Shown here: positions 10,805 to 22,362 of the stretch, one piece after another | Layout: every line of letters begins with the position of its first letter | Position numbering within the stretch: position 1 is the first letter of the stretch | Source of the DNA: Coniferiporia sulphurascens | Lineage: Eukaryota; Basidiomycota; Agaricomycetes; Hymenochaetales; Hymenochaetaceae | Assembly (NCBI GenBank): GCA_002794785.1 | Contig: NBBA01000018.1 | Location: 434,001 to 498,000, forward strand | DNA length: 64,000 nucleotides | Direction: 5' to 3' | Notes under the pieces: generated by a model | Told to the model about the DNA's origin: nothing | Seen by the model: the letters and a program-made list of their open reading frames with translations, nothing else | Database searches by the model: none | Translations under genes and position numbers: made by a program

Positions 10805-13800
10805 GGGAGGCGAAGCCCTCCAGTAATCCAGTTAGGGGCTACCAAAAAGCTAGCTTAATCAGCGGTAACTCGTGTCTGTGACCCCCTCCTCTCAAGCCAG
10901 CCTTAAAAAAAGGCCATCCTCCGCTCAGTTATACTGCGTGAATATACTTAGTTTTGTGGCGCAGCCTCACGCTTTACGTGGGCCCCCCACATACATTAAC
11001 ATGCTTGTTTTCGATATAGCTCAAGATGCACCTGACGGCATCCTTCATACTGGGCCGCTTCTTCGGCTTGCAGTTCATCAGATCCTTCGCTAAGCCCATC
11101 AAGAACTCTCGATCCATCGCCTTAGGGCACTCCGCACACAACGCGGTCACCACCTTCCCCACAGCCCACACGTCTGCCCACATCGGGTTGTACGCCTCAC
11201 CACTCCCGACCTCAGGTGCCGTCCATCCCTTCGTCCCGATGAGCCTGCCGTCAAGCCGACCCATACGGAGAACTGCCAAATTGAAATCGATAATGCAAAC
11301 TCGGCCTGTCGTCTCGTCCACAACAATGTTCGAGGGCTTCAGGTCGTTATGCGCCACTTCCTTTTCGTGCAGGAACGCGACCCCTTCAAATAACTGCAGA
11401 GTCACAGAGAGCAGATCACGCGATAGGTTCTCGTATAAAGTCACTTTGGTCCCGCCATCCGCCATCGCCACCAGCATCCCGTCATTGACACCGCAGAACG
11501 CCATCCCACCCACTACAGGATTGTGAGGAGAGTCAAATTTTGACAGAAACGAAAGTATTCGGTATTCGTCGTCCCTATCTGGGCAGAGGAACTTGATGTA
11601 GTGTTGCTTGCCATCTCTGTACGCCATCGCCACGAAAGGGTGCTGCGCATGGAATAGTTAGCAAAGGTTACGTGGATAGACAAGTTGCTCACATCAAGAG
11701 AGATGAACGGATCTGGTCTAAACCCTAACTCGACCAAAGCGTCTTGCACGTCAGGCCTGTAAAACACCTCTTCGTCAACTCCAGATGAGCGTGCACTTGT
11801 ACTTGCACTTGACCTTCCTCTGCTTGAACGTCTCCGGTTGGCTGCTTCTCAACTTGACCATGACTTCAAGCCTTCGCCCACCTCTATCAGCTTCTTTAGC
11901 ATATCGAACTTGCTACGATCAATTTCTTTTTCAATACGGCGCATCTCCTCGCCGTAGTTGTACATTTCCTGAAGAAACCGTCTTCCTTCATCACCTTTTT
12001 TAAGGTCATAGACATCACGTATAATATCCACCTGGAGACAGATTGAGAAGAGGTCAAACTACGTGATAAAGATGCCAGTGCTTACACTGAAATCCTCCCT
12101 TTTTGGCTGATATACGAAATATCTTTCGGCGATAAAATCTTTTGTGACATATACAGCCATCACTACGAAGGTTTGTGTAGACTCCGTCTTCAGCAAGAAG
12201 CTTCCCAGACGCGCCAGGGCAACAGCCTGGCAGAGCATCCTCCATCTGTCCGATCCATCCGCCTCTGACTCGACCTCGCCAATGATGAATAGCACTTCTT
12301 CCTCAGTGTCTATAAAACTGAAATCACTCTTTGGTTGGTACTCCCAGACCGTATTCGGGGGTGTTTTCAAAAATAGGTAGAAAGGCCACTGTTTTCCTCT
12401 AGATGAACTCGATGTTAGCAATAGCTGTGGACAACGAAAGAATGCTGACGTTTCGTATTTAGCGATATTCTGCCTGACATAAGCCTCACGCGGCGGCATG
12501 ATATACATGATCGTCGCTAACGCCGAAATGCACTCAGGGCGACACTCGGTACGGGCCCCTGAGGCTAGCTCGTCCTCGAGCGTGGTTAACCGAGCGAAGT
12601 ACTCAAATTCTCGGTCAGATTCGATGGGTAGCGAGTGGGTCCCAAAAGAGCTTTCTTCCTCTTCTGAAATGAAATAGTCTTTGAATTCCTCTGGAAGTAA
12701 CTTTTTGGAGAATTCCAAGCGCGCCTCCGCTCTGCCACCGTTGGACTAGAAAAAAAATGTCGAACGGTCTCGTTCAAGTCACAAAAGGTAACTTACCGTG
12801 TACCGCCTTGGCGCCGAAAGCCTAGCGATCATTTCCACTACATCAATTAGTATGTCTAGAGTGGACTGTGGATCTGGGCTGTCGGGTTGGATGTATGGAT
12901 GTGGAGTGTCAACTTGCATCTCTGGAGGCTGGCTGTTGTTTGCGATATCTGGAGGTGGTCTGCGTATGCATATGCGAGCACAATTTCGTTTGATGTCCGA
13001 TCGATTCCATGTTTCCCCATCGGTGCATACAGCAAGGCAATTGAATAGTGTCTCATTGAATTGCTTCAACCGCAATTCGGTATAATCTGGACTCTCGACG
13101 TCAGGAAGAGTTGCGTTTTATAATAAGCAACTGCGCACCTTTAACAGGCTCAAGCAGAAGACACACAGCATCCGAGGGAACCCCGTTCGGAAATATTTTC
13201 CCGACGGTACGAAAATTAGGCACAGGTTCTTTTGCGTACGCCTGAAGTACGTGCGCCTTATTTGTGACTGTCACCCCATCTTCCAACACGAAAGCACTCT
13301 TTTGCGGGGGAGATATGAAACGGAAATATAGACACTGGTTAGGCTTGAGCCCTTCAAAATATCCTTTTACTCGATGATCTCGTTTCTTCGCATGGTCGAA
13401 GATATATGATATCCCCTCGTCTTTCGTGACCTCGATGGGGACAAGGACATTCTTGACTAGCACGAGGAAAGAGAGAGTATCTATGGAAGGCTAAGAAACG
13501 GACAAGATAACGGAATGAGAAGACATACCGGTCATGTGAGTGGTGTTTCAAGTGGCGGGGGCCTGCTCGTTAGTCAAGTCCTCGTCATTTCTCACGGTGC
13601 GACGATTGCCGGGTGCCGGCCGTTCGCTTAACTCAACGGGGGGTTTTTTTAATTTTTAAATCTGCATCTTAACTCGACGGTCGAGCTCGTCGAACCCCTG
13701 CAGTCGCTGGGGGACTGAGGCGGACGTCGGGATACCGGGGCACAGCGACGGGAAGTACTGTTTCACACCGTCGTGCTGTACCGATGCCTCCTGTCGTCGA

Positions 13801-13830
13801 TGCTGCTCAACGCACCTACATGCGACAATA
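10805..13830 (-). repeat. right arm of large inverted duplication
   Basis: Reverse-complement partner of 6.29-9.39 kb. The kinase and nuclease-like exons are almost base-identical to the left arm. Differences concentrate between about 12.7 and 13.3 kb (header and linker exons). This arm alone has a 41-bp insertion flanked by the direct repeat CTTAACTC at 13627-13634 and 13668-13675. Confidence 0.9.
10974..13535 (-). CDS. Crinkler-like protein with nuclease-like and kinase domains (right copy)
   Basis: Mirror-image copy of the gene at 6643-9199, transcribed toward it. The first exon is ATGACCG (13535 downward), splicing to an exon that gives MTDTLSF and the same ubiquitin-like header ending VCLLLEP. 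The nuclease-like segment (12059-12718) retains DFSFID and GEVES. The kinase (10974-11633) retains HNDLKPSN, IIDFN and TAPEV and is identical over its 219 codons. The exon after the 50-nt linker intron reads LEFSKKLL instead of the left copy's LDFFKKLL, and several header residues differ. It carries the same in-frame TGA between the coiled segment and the kinase. The matching reading frames suggest recent duplication or gene conversion of the kinase end. Confidence 0.7.
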
Positions 13831-14638
13831 TTAATGTTAGAATATTATGCGGTGATCAAGTTTCCTTTTTCGTATATGTTTCCATCAGCTCTCCTCGCGC
13901 AGTGACTGATTACATAATTACTTGACAAACTGTACAGTTCCTCTTGCATATATGGTCGATAGCGCTAGCGTTCGAGACAACTCAATACTTTGTCAACGTA
14001 CTGGGGTGAATTATTGGTATTATAATGAGTAGTTTACATTGCTGACTATGTACTAGCGCGCATAGGTAGATACTCATCGAATCGAGTACTTTGTCAACCC
14101 CTGGCCCGGGTTATGTGTACCTGGTGGTGTATAGTACGCCAATAAAGCGATCGTGCAACCTCAGGCTTTAACGGACTATCTGTGGCCCGGAGGGGACAGT
14201 CTAGTGACGACCGACTGCTCTCTATATCACGACTCTTCGTCAGCTATTTCTACGCTCTGGCAGTACTATTGGGCGTTGCCCGATGTCTCAGGAATTAGTC
14301 CCAACGACTTTCCATTTGTCCGAAAATATTGGACGGAAGCGTTTTCGTACATGACGCTGCTCGCAGAAGATCATCCGCACAAATTCATATACAAAGTGAA
14401 GTACAATAAATCCGGGCGGCCTTTAGTGGCAGGGTTTGTGTCTACATATTGCGTAGAGGTTCATCGTCTCCTTGCTGGGCAAAATGAACTCATAGATTCC
14501 CATCTACCGACTCTTTCGAAACTCGAGCACATACATTAGAAGAGGTTTTGCATTGGAAAGAGGATCCCTCACAGAGCGTTTGACTGTAATACATCGGCTC
14601 GAGAAAGGTGATGTGTGGCAAGATTGATAATATCATTA
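13831..14638. other. intergenic with a possible gene fragment
   Basis: A plus-strand frame of about 128 codons (14153-14539) reads like protein, with several Trp, Tyr and acidic runs, but begins with GTG rather than ATG. It has no domain I recognise and may be a gene remnant. The rest shows no coding signal. Confidence 0.3.
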
Positions 14639-15819
14639 CTAGAACAAAGCACCGTCTCCATCGACAAAGCTGAAGTTAAACTCTGATAGGTATCCATCGA
14701 AGCTCTGGGCCGCTAAATCTGATAGCGCGGTAGTGAACCCAACGTCCGTCATAGGGAAGAACTCCGTGCTCATCACAGGTGAAGACACAGTCGGGTACAG
14801 AAAATCGGGATAAGGATGAAAGACATTCCCGAGCGGATAGTCCTGCGACAGCTCGGGTTCGGTTGCGAGTGAGGTAAAGTGAAGCCCAAGAGCGTTATCA
14901 GCAGGAACAGCAACTTCTTCGTGGGTATGCTGCTTGAGGGAAAGTGACGACGCGGAGAACGCGGCGGACCACTCGAATGCAAGGGAAGAAATGGCGGGCT
15001 CGAGATCGCCGACGTAGACGTCAGCCTCGGACTCCATCGACGAGGAATACGGATATGCTGTATCCGTGGGAAGCTCGAGGGGTATAACCTACGGCGGAAT
15101 AGGTCAGACTCGGCTGGGCAAACGCGACGTGCAAACGACCTACCCTTGGCAAAACCGGCGGTTGCAAATCAAAAGAAGAAATCGGATAGCGCAGGGAGGG
15201 CGACGAGACCATATTTCCCGATGAACCTGAGGAAGCAGCCGAAGAGGCGGGGCATGCGGGTATGACCGGCCTCGTGCGCGGACTCGGGGGCGGCGTCGGC
15301 ATTCGCGCGACTGTGCGTGTTCCTTTTATCTTCCTCTGTGCTGAGGTCACCCCGCGCGCCTTCTTCTCCTGTTCTACAGTTTCGACTCCCTCCTCCATCA
15401 TACACCTCAGCTTCTCCGCCGCTGCCATTTGGAAGAAGTGCGCACGCGTCTCGCTGTCTTGCGCACGCCAGAGCTCTGCGACTATCCGCGACACGTCGTT
15501 CTGGTGAGTGACGGTTTTAGGTATCATCTTGCTGGTGATCGCGTGCGAGCGAAAGAGGATGAATGCGTTGCTTGGTTTCTTCCTCTTCACGGGTTTCGCG
15601 GAGGTAGGGGGAGTCAGCCTCGAAGACGAGGGTGACGGGGCAGAACCGGTGCGCCTTCCGAGATTGAGCTCGTTGTGTACGGATTCTTGCTGTATACCAG
15701 CATCAACCAGAGTCAAGAGCCCTGCAGACACGTTAGAAACTGGCAATTGAGTAGCACTGAACAGGGCACATACCCATGTCGCGGTGAAGCGCGGTGCGAT
15801 CGGTGCGAATAGCGGGCAT
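14639..15819 (-). CDS. HMG-box transcription factor
   Basis: A 357-aa protein from three exons (15774-15819, 15144-15721, 14639-15088), all joins in frame. The start ATG at 15819 gives MPAIRTD. One HMG box spans roughly residues 62-130: KRKKPSNAFILFRS, a conserved central Trp in AELWRAQ, and a C-terminal basic helix. This is the MATA/STE11 subtype of HMG box seen in fungal sexual-development regulators such as Ste11 and Prf1. After the box comes a Pro/Ser-rich linker (TPPPSPRTRP), then an acidic, aromatic-rich C-terminus that could be an activation domain. It is inferred to bind DNA in the nucleus. Neighbours show no mating-type genes, so a mating role is only suggested by the subtype. Intron 2 has GTAGGT/CGTAG borders. 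Confidence 0.87.
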
Positions 15820-16844
15820 AGTTTGCAGCGAAAGGGTGAAGAAGGCAGGAAGGAGATATCAGATGCGACTCTGCGAGTGCTTGTGCCATATTCTGGTCCT
15901 CCATGTCGTGGTTTAATACTAAAATCCGCGCAGGCAAAAGCGTACGAGCTGAACGATTCGGCATTTACCAGATATGGAAAACTACGCGCTATAATCACGA
16001 TGCTGTTCTGTTGTAGCCCAAAAAGGAAAACCCTGCGCTGAAATCACACCTGCCGTGTCCGACCTTGTCCTCGAGGTTCCTCGTCACCCGTAAGCGAAGT
16101 GTTAGCGAACTGATGTCCTTCCTCTCCGAAACTCGGAGGGCTAATATCATATAAGGGGCCATATAAAGTGAAGAAAACGCCAGGGCGCGATAGCATCCAA
16201 ACCCATTCAATGTTTCCGAACGGTTCTTTTATGCTTTGTGACTTAGATTGAAGGGACGTTGAGTGATACTTGAATCTTTCGTATACGAACTCTCCCTTTC
16301 TTAGACTCTGGTCCGTAGTACCCGAGTCTACATGTCGAGCCTGGGTGTTCCAGCATAAAAATTGGCGCTTAAGATAGCGGCCGTCTTAACCTCGGACCCA
16401 CTTGGGTATCTTGCGAACGTAAAGCGAGACCCCCTGAAATACTCAGATTTATAGACCTCGGCATTCCCTGCTCGCAATGCAAGTGGACTATCCGCACTCC
16501 TTAAATGTTCCTGACGCCCCCTATTGAACGCGGAGCTACGAAAGAAAATAAGTCCGCTACGTAGGCTTGGAAGAGGGGCCAGCGAGGACTCCGTGATGAA
16601 GAAGCTCTGCCGTAGTATGGTCCTCTTCCTACGGACATCCAGAATTGGCTTCTGATGCTGTACCAAAGAATTCCCGATATCAATTTGACGATATACTTTT
16701 TGCTGTCGGGTTTTGTGCATGCACAAAAAAAATCGCATAAAATCCGAGCGGAAGTGTCATACAACAATTTTCTCTCCCTAAGATGACGATTGTGCTTCGG
16801 ACGCAGTTTTGTTGTGATTATGGGTTCCGTGCGCCTTCAAGTTA
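15820..16844. other. intergenic, 1.0 kb
   Basis: Holds the HMG gene's 5' flank and the 3' flank of PPM1. No convincing coding frame or RNA gene is seen. Confidence 0.4.
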
Positions 16845-18089
16845 TTAACCGCCTTGCCTCAATCCCCAGTTCATCCATTGCTCCGAAGAGCCGCTCGGAA
16901 TACTTGCACCCCAAGTTATAGCATAATGATCAAGGACGAGCTCCAGTTCTTCTACTTCGTCAAGCATTTCGAGCTGCGAAATTCTGAACAGTACGGAAGG
17001 AAGTCAGAACACCCGTGCCACAGAGGCTCTGCACGCACCTGTGGAGATCATCCTTCGGAATATATGCGCTTCTAATCTCCTTGAGTGTAAGGGCCTTCGA
17101 CAAGCCAAACTCATGCTCAGTGAAGCGATGCGGGAGTGAAGCCAGGGTCGTGTATGGCTCCACACCTGGAAATTCGACGTTTCTGGTCTATAGACAATAC
17201 CGATCATTACTTGAGGTATAGAAAAGGGTGCAGTATAACGCGCTTTTAAATTTGCCTTCATAACACGTCCGAATGCGTCCTCGAGTCCGAACATCTCGTA
17301 CACAATTGCTCCAAGCGGAGACGAAGTCCGAAAGTGATCGGCAAACCAAGCAATTATGGCGGAAGACGCAGAGGGTTGCATATATGCCAATACACACTCA
17401 AAAATTAGCAACGTCGGGATCGCGCCATCCAGAGCAGCCGGTGATGTTGTTAACAGTGGAGACAACGAAGAAGCAGGAGACAGTCGGAGGTCAGCAGGGA
17501 CCAGATGGTAAATAGGCGAGTGCAAGGATGTGCCGCCACCTCCTACTGTGGATTAAACGACTGTTCTCCTTAAGTGAAAGTAAACCGTACCGACGACCAC
17601 TTCCTCCCGTTCCCCCAACACTCCATTCAAGTCAAGATTCTTCTTAATTGTCATTGCCTTCTTGGTTGTGATCTCGGGGAAATCTACCTCTACATACTTT
17701 GAGATACTTCCCTTGCGTTCACCATTCTAGCCACTGGTCTGCATGAGTGGATGAAGGTCAACGCATACAGGTCCACAACAGCGCACCGCAAGCCTCCAGA
17801 AACGCGTATCACTCCCCGCGCCGAGACTAACGATTTGACACTTCTTTCCATGTGAGGTGCATAGATCGACCCAAGACTCTACAAGACGGTCGATGCTGTA
17901 TGAGCGCACATATGTACCAATGTTGATAAGCGGCGGGCGCGGCGGCTGCAAGTGGGCGCGCGGGACAAAGTGGCGGACGAAAGGGTCAACGAGGTAGCCT
18001 TTCTGGACGGCAGAAAGCCGAGCGAGCGACGCATCGGCATCTGTTGCACGTATGGGCGCGTCCGCATCGTTGTGTCCTGGAGGGAACAT
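16845..18089 (-). CDS. PPM1: leucine carboxyl methyltransferase 1 (PP2A methyltransferase)
   Basis: A 341-aa enzyme of the LCMT family, which uses S-adenosylmethionine to methylate the C-terminal leucine of the PP2A catalytic subunit. Exons I place are 17787-18089, 17591-17726, 17244-17542, 17039-17187 and 16845-16983. Family landmarks are LSAVQKGYLVDPFVR near the N-terminus, the SAM-binding SLGAGSDTRFWRL, YVEVDFPEIT, TLLIFECVLAYMQP, and the closing helix LEMLDEVEELELVLDHYAITW. The third intron must use a GC donor (GCGCGT) to keep frame and the conserved NVEFPGVEPY segment; a GT alternative deletes those residues. The gene shares a 259-bp upstream interval with TIM22, transcribed the other way. 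Confidence 0.9.
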
Positions 18090-18348
18090 GATTGGTCACT
18101 GCAAGAACGGCACGAGCTGGTGCCAGTGGTATTTAACTGAGCTTCACTCGATAGGCAGTATCCGAGTCGTGTAAGTTAACTCGTGTTGGACAAACGTGAC
18201 ATTGCGTGACTCCGACGTGACTAAAAATTGAGAGCTCGCCGAGTCGCCGAGCACTGGCCGAGCCTGTGCGCGTTGGCACGAAACTCTCGTCCCCTACCTT
18301 TCGTCTTGCTTTCTTGAGGTCGTCACGGGGTGTCGACGGTGTTGACAG
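18090..18348. promoter_or_regulatory. shared divergent promoter PPM1/TIM22
   Basis: Only 259 bp separates the PPM1 and TIM22 start codons, so the two promoters must overlap. No clear TATA box is seen. A palindromic-looking GAGCTCGCCGAGTCGCCGAG stretch lies near 18231-18250. Confidence 0.5.
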
Positions 18349-19095
18349 ATGCCATGGCCACCGGTAACACCTGTGTTCGCTGCGGGGCAGGAACCCCTTC
18401 CCCCAGGCATGACAGAGGCCGACCGCGTCCAGCTCAACGAGGCCCGCAAATACGAAGAGTATATGAAGATGGGTTCTGAGTCTTGCGTGGCGAAAACGGT
18501 GCTCGCAGGTGTTGGAGGTACGCTTGACCTGACTACGAACAGAAAAAGACTAGCTTTGACATGTGCTGGCTGGCTCAGGCCTTGCTATTGGCGCGTTCTT
18601 TTCTCTCATGTCGTCTTCGTTTGCATACGAAGATCCGTTATTACGGCCGCAATCGCAAACAAATTTAAACACGACACAGAAGGCACGCGAGATCTTCAAG
18701 GAAATGGGGAAAGGAATGTGGAGGAGCGGGAAGGGATTTGGAAAAGTCGGTGCGCTTTTTGCAGGCCTAGAATGTGCCGTAGAATCGGTGGGTAACTTCT
18801 TCGTACTCTCATGAATCGACTTATGGAAATACTACTCTAACGCTTTCATTTCAGTATCGAGCGAAGAACGATATGGTAAACCCAGTTCTTGCTGGTTTCA
18901 TGGCAGGAGGTATTTTGGCCCGAAATTCTGGCCCCAAAGCTGCACTTGGCGGCGGTGCTGCTTTCGCAGCTTTCTCAGCCGCTATAGATCTATTTCTCAG
19001 GCGGGAATCGTCAGAGTGAGTGTCTTAACGATAACCTGGACTTAAGAGCAAAACAGATAACATTACTGATTGATTTACTCAGTGATGATGACTGA
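18349..19095 (+). CDS. TIM22: mitochondrial inner-membrane translocase subunit Tim22
   Basis: A 183-aa protein in four exons (18349-18517, 18579-18787, 18855-19015, 19083-19095). Tim22 forms the channel of the TIM22 complex, which inserts multispanning carrier proteins into the mitochondrial inner membrane. The sequence matches the Tim17/22/23 family: an N-terminal soluble region, then glycine-rich helices [11 protein letters not shown] and GLECAVES, and [20 protein letters not shown], the conserved third/fourth helix motif, followed by [14 protein letters not shown]. Length is close to yeast Tim22 (about 207 aa). There is no cleavable presequence, as expected. The last exon adds only a run of Asp residues before the stop. 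Confidence 0.9.
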
Positions 19096-20285
19096 CGTCC
19101 TTCCCGGCCCGCACAGCATTAATTTATTTTTCATACTGTTTTGATCATCTCAGTCTAATATCTAGATTCATTGCACTAGCATAGATAATAAGCACTTGAC
19201 GACGGATGTGCGTCTTTAAAGCGGCGCGCTGCATGAGCCTGGGCTTCACCCGCACTGGGGATCAGGACTGTTAATCAGGTGCGAAGTCCACCGTTAAGCG
19301 AACTTCGGGATTCCTTGAAGTAGGAGCTTGCTCTACGCTTATGGGCGAGAAACCTTCACGCGGAGATAAAGGGGTGGTCGCGGCACCAGGCACCGACATC
19401 ATTGTAGCTGAGGTAAATTATGGACTTTTGTCTACCTTGGATGAACTTACGACACCAAACTTCTTAATCTTAATACTCATTCTCTGAAGGCTTAATCTAG
19501 TAAGAGTGCTATTTGTGGCTGAACTTCTTGGGCGACCCTTGACTTTGGCTTTCTGGGAGACGAGACACTAGTAACGCACGTCCGATAATGTCCGAGCCAT
19601 CGTTCTGACACGCTGTCGGGATCGGGGCAGTGTACCTGCTATCGCCACTTCAATGCTAGGCGGCTGTAGGCTTACGCTCCTCCGCTCGTGGATTTCACCG
19701 CTGAACTGGATGGAACAATCCGTTCTAAATCCGAAAAATAAGCTCTAGGTATTTCAAAAAAGTTCCGTTCGAACGCGACACGAACTTGCATGTGTCGTTT
19801 CGCGTCCCTCTGGCTTGGCGCTGTCTAATTTTTCTGGTCTACCTGCGTGAAGTCCTGCCAAACAATGCCCGGGCCGCCGCTGTCCGCCCGCTACTTGCTT
19901 CCGCTCTGGTCCTCTCGTTTTCAAACGGCGGTGCCAGTGCGATATTTACTGGTCCTGCGCTCTTATGATGGATGTCCGGCGTTCCTGTACATTGAGTATC
20001 ATGACCACGATGGAACGGCATGCTTCGCTTGTTCCGCTCAAAAAATAAACTGAAACAGGCCTGTCAATATTCAGGTACCGAATGCCTGGCGGACATAGCT
20101 ATAGAGGCGCTCCGCTTATTCCGGTGGGATGTCAATAAAAGCTTGTGTATGATCATTGCACTTCATTCTACCCCCAGCTTCCTTCAACGATTACTCTCTA
20201 TAGCCCGTCTGGAGTTACGAACCCCCTCTGTTTCCTACCAACTAGCCTTACATACTCCTAGGCTGTGACTTTCTTCAGTTATCAA
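19096..20285. other. intergenic, 1.2 kb
   Basis: No convincing gene. Short plus-strand frames near 19.8-20.25 kb lie directly upstream of the lactate dehydrogenase-like gene and are probably leader or promoter sequence. Confidence 0.4.
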
Positions 20286-21791
20286 ATGGTTGCTCTTACC
20301 TCAAAGGCGTTAGTCGTCCGTGAGGGACAAACCCCAGAGGAGCGCCATAAGGCACTCCTCGCAGCACGGCCGCCTCTCTCCGACATCATGAATCTCTATG
20401 ACTTCGAAATCATCGCGCGAGAACTGCTCCCGCCGAAGACTTGGGCATATTACAGCAGCGCTGCCGACGACGAAATTGCTCTTCGTGAAAACCACAATGC
20501 CTTCCAGCGTGTATGGTTCCGACCGCGCGTCTTGCGCAACGTAAGCAAGGTCGACACCAGCCACACTATCATGGGTTGTAAATCGAGCTTGCCTGTCTAC
20601 ATCTCGGCGATGGCGCTCGGAAAGCTCGGTCATCCAGATGGAGAGCTGAACCTCACGCGCGCAGCGGGCAAGCACGGAATTATACAGATGATTTCGACCT
20701 TTGCATCATTCACATTTGATGAGATCGCCGATGCTGCCGCACCGGGACAGCAACTCTTCTCGCAGCTGTAGGTTTTCATTATGAGGATTACAATACCTAT
20801 GTTGACCAACGGTTTTCAGTTATGTGAACCAGGACCGCGAGCTCACGCGCGCCTACGTGAGGAATGCAGAGAAGCGGGGGATTAAAGCGCTATTCATCAC
20901 CGTCGATGCGCCACAATTGGGTCGCCGAGAGAAAGATATGCGCATGAAGAACGCCGCCGACGGTAACAACAACGCCGGCGCCAAAATTCAGGCCGGGCAG
21001 AACGTCAACAATAATGAGGGCCATACAAGATCCATCAGCGTACGCTTCCCCTTCATGCTCGCGCATTTTCGTAACTAAATAGACCATGTAGTCATTCATT
21101 GATCCGAGTCTCAACTGGGAAGACATCAAGTGGTTCCAAAGTATCACTAAAAGTGAGTCATGGCTAGCAAACCCACGCACTTTGATCGAACTAATATCGC
21201 CCATTTAGTGCCCATCATTCTCAAAGGTGTTGCGACCTGGGAGGACGCCCTCCTCGCAGTTGAAGCAGGTGTACAGGGTGTAGTACTGTCAAACCACGGT
21301 GGGCGCCAACTAGACATGGCCCGCTCCGGTCTGGAAATCCTCGTCGAGGTCGTCGACGAATTCAAAAAACGTGGGCTCTGGCCGAATCCAAATTTCCACA
21401 TCTTCGTCGACGGCGGTGTACGGCGCGCATCGGACGTGCTCAAGGCTCTTGCGCTTGGTGCCAGAGCCGTGGGTGTCGGGAAGGGCTTTTTGTATCCTTA
21501 CTGCGCGTACGGTCAGGAGGGCGTCGAGCACGCGTTCAAAATTCTTAACGACGAGATGGAGATGAACATGCGCTTGCTCGGCATCTCGAAGATCGATGAA
21601 CTCGTTCCCGAGATGGTCGATGCTCGCGCGCTGGCGACCCACACCGTCCCGAGTCCGGAACATGTCTTGTACAACAAGTCATGTGCGTTTTCTCCTGCTC
21701 TCTTTATTATATTCAGCAGCTTGACTAATGTGTCATTTTTTTTCCAGACGAGCAACTCCAATTCGCACAGTTCAAGAGCTCGAAACTATGA
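20286..21791 (+). CDS. FMN-dependent L-lactate dehydrogenase-like protein without cytochrome b5 domain
   Basis: An alpha-hydroxy-acid dehydrogenase of the flavocytochrome b2 flavin domain. FMN-linked enzymes of this family oxidise L-2-hydroxy acids such as lactate to 2-oxo acids. Exons begin at 20286 and continue after introns near 20770, 21041 and 21150-21209, with a short last exon ending 21791. Conserved pieces in order: [12 protein letters not shown] (substrate-binding Tyr), the FMN-contact [30 protein letters not shown] (active-site Lys), [10 protein letters not shown] (catalytic His and Arg), and [15 protein letters not shown]. The protein starts MVALTSK and has no haem-binding domain, unlike its paralogue at 30116-32876. 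It therefore could not pass electrons to cytochrome c through its own haem and may use oxygen or another acceptor. Confidence 0.85.
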
Positions 21792-22362
21792 TGACGGGAT
21801 GCAGTGCGGTTTTCCTCGTGTATCTGACCACATGTCTCAATTGTACTGCTAGACGTGGTGTAGTATACCTCGGTTGCACTTGAGCGCGCTCCAAGGGGGA
21901 TGATGTCTTGTCCCTCTTTTAAGAGTAGAATTCGGTCGATCCTGTCACTTTAAATTAATATACCAATGTACAACGGGAGCACGAGCTTGCATGACCTGGA
22001 CCGGGCTTTCCGTTGAAAATAACAATAATAATTAAGGGTATCGGGAATCATTTCCGGTTCAATTTTCTGCTGTTTCCAACCGACTCAAATCTTGCGTACC
22101 GTGCCCCAGCCCTTACGGAAAATAAATAATGCTTCCACCCTTCAATAACAAGTCGTCACGCTAAAGCATCCTAGCCGCTATAAGTTAGGGAAAGAGGGAC
22201 CAGCATTCATTTCCACATCTACCCAGGGCCGAGCGTTTGGTCCCGTTCTTAGTGACGATTTTTATTTTGCAAAGCAGCAAAACTCTCATGACACAAGTAA
22301 TACAAACATCCTACTCAGCAACACTGCTCAGAAGGTGCCGTAGACGAGATTACAGAGTCCGA
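21792..22362. other. convergent 3' intergenic region
   Basis: AT-rich stretch between two convergent genes. Nothing else is seen. Confidence 0.5.

Noticed and set aside
14639..15819. Mating-type locus based on the HMG box
   Set aside because: No homeodomain, pheromone receptor or pheromone precursor genes are nearby, and the neighbours are housekeeping genes.
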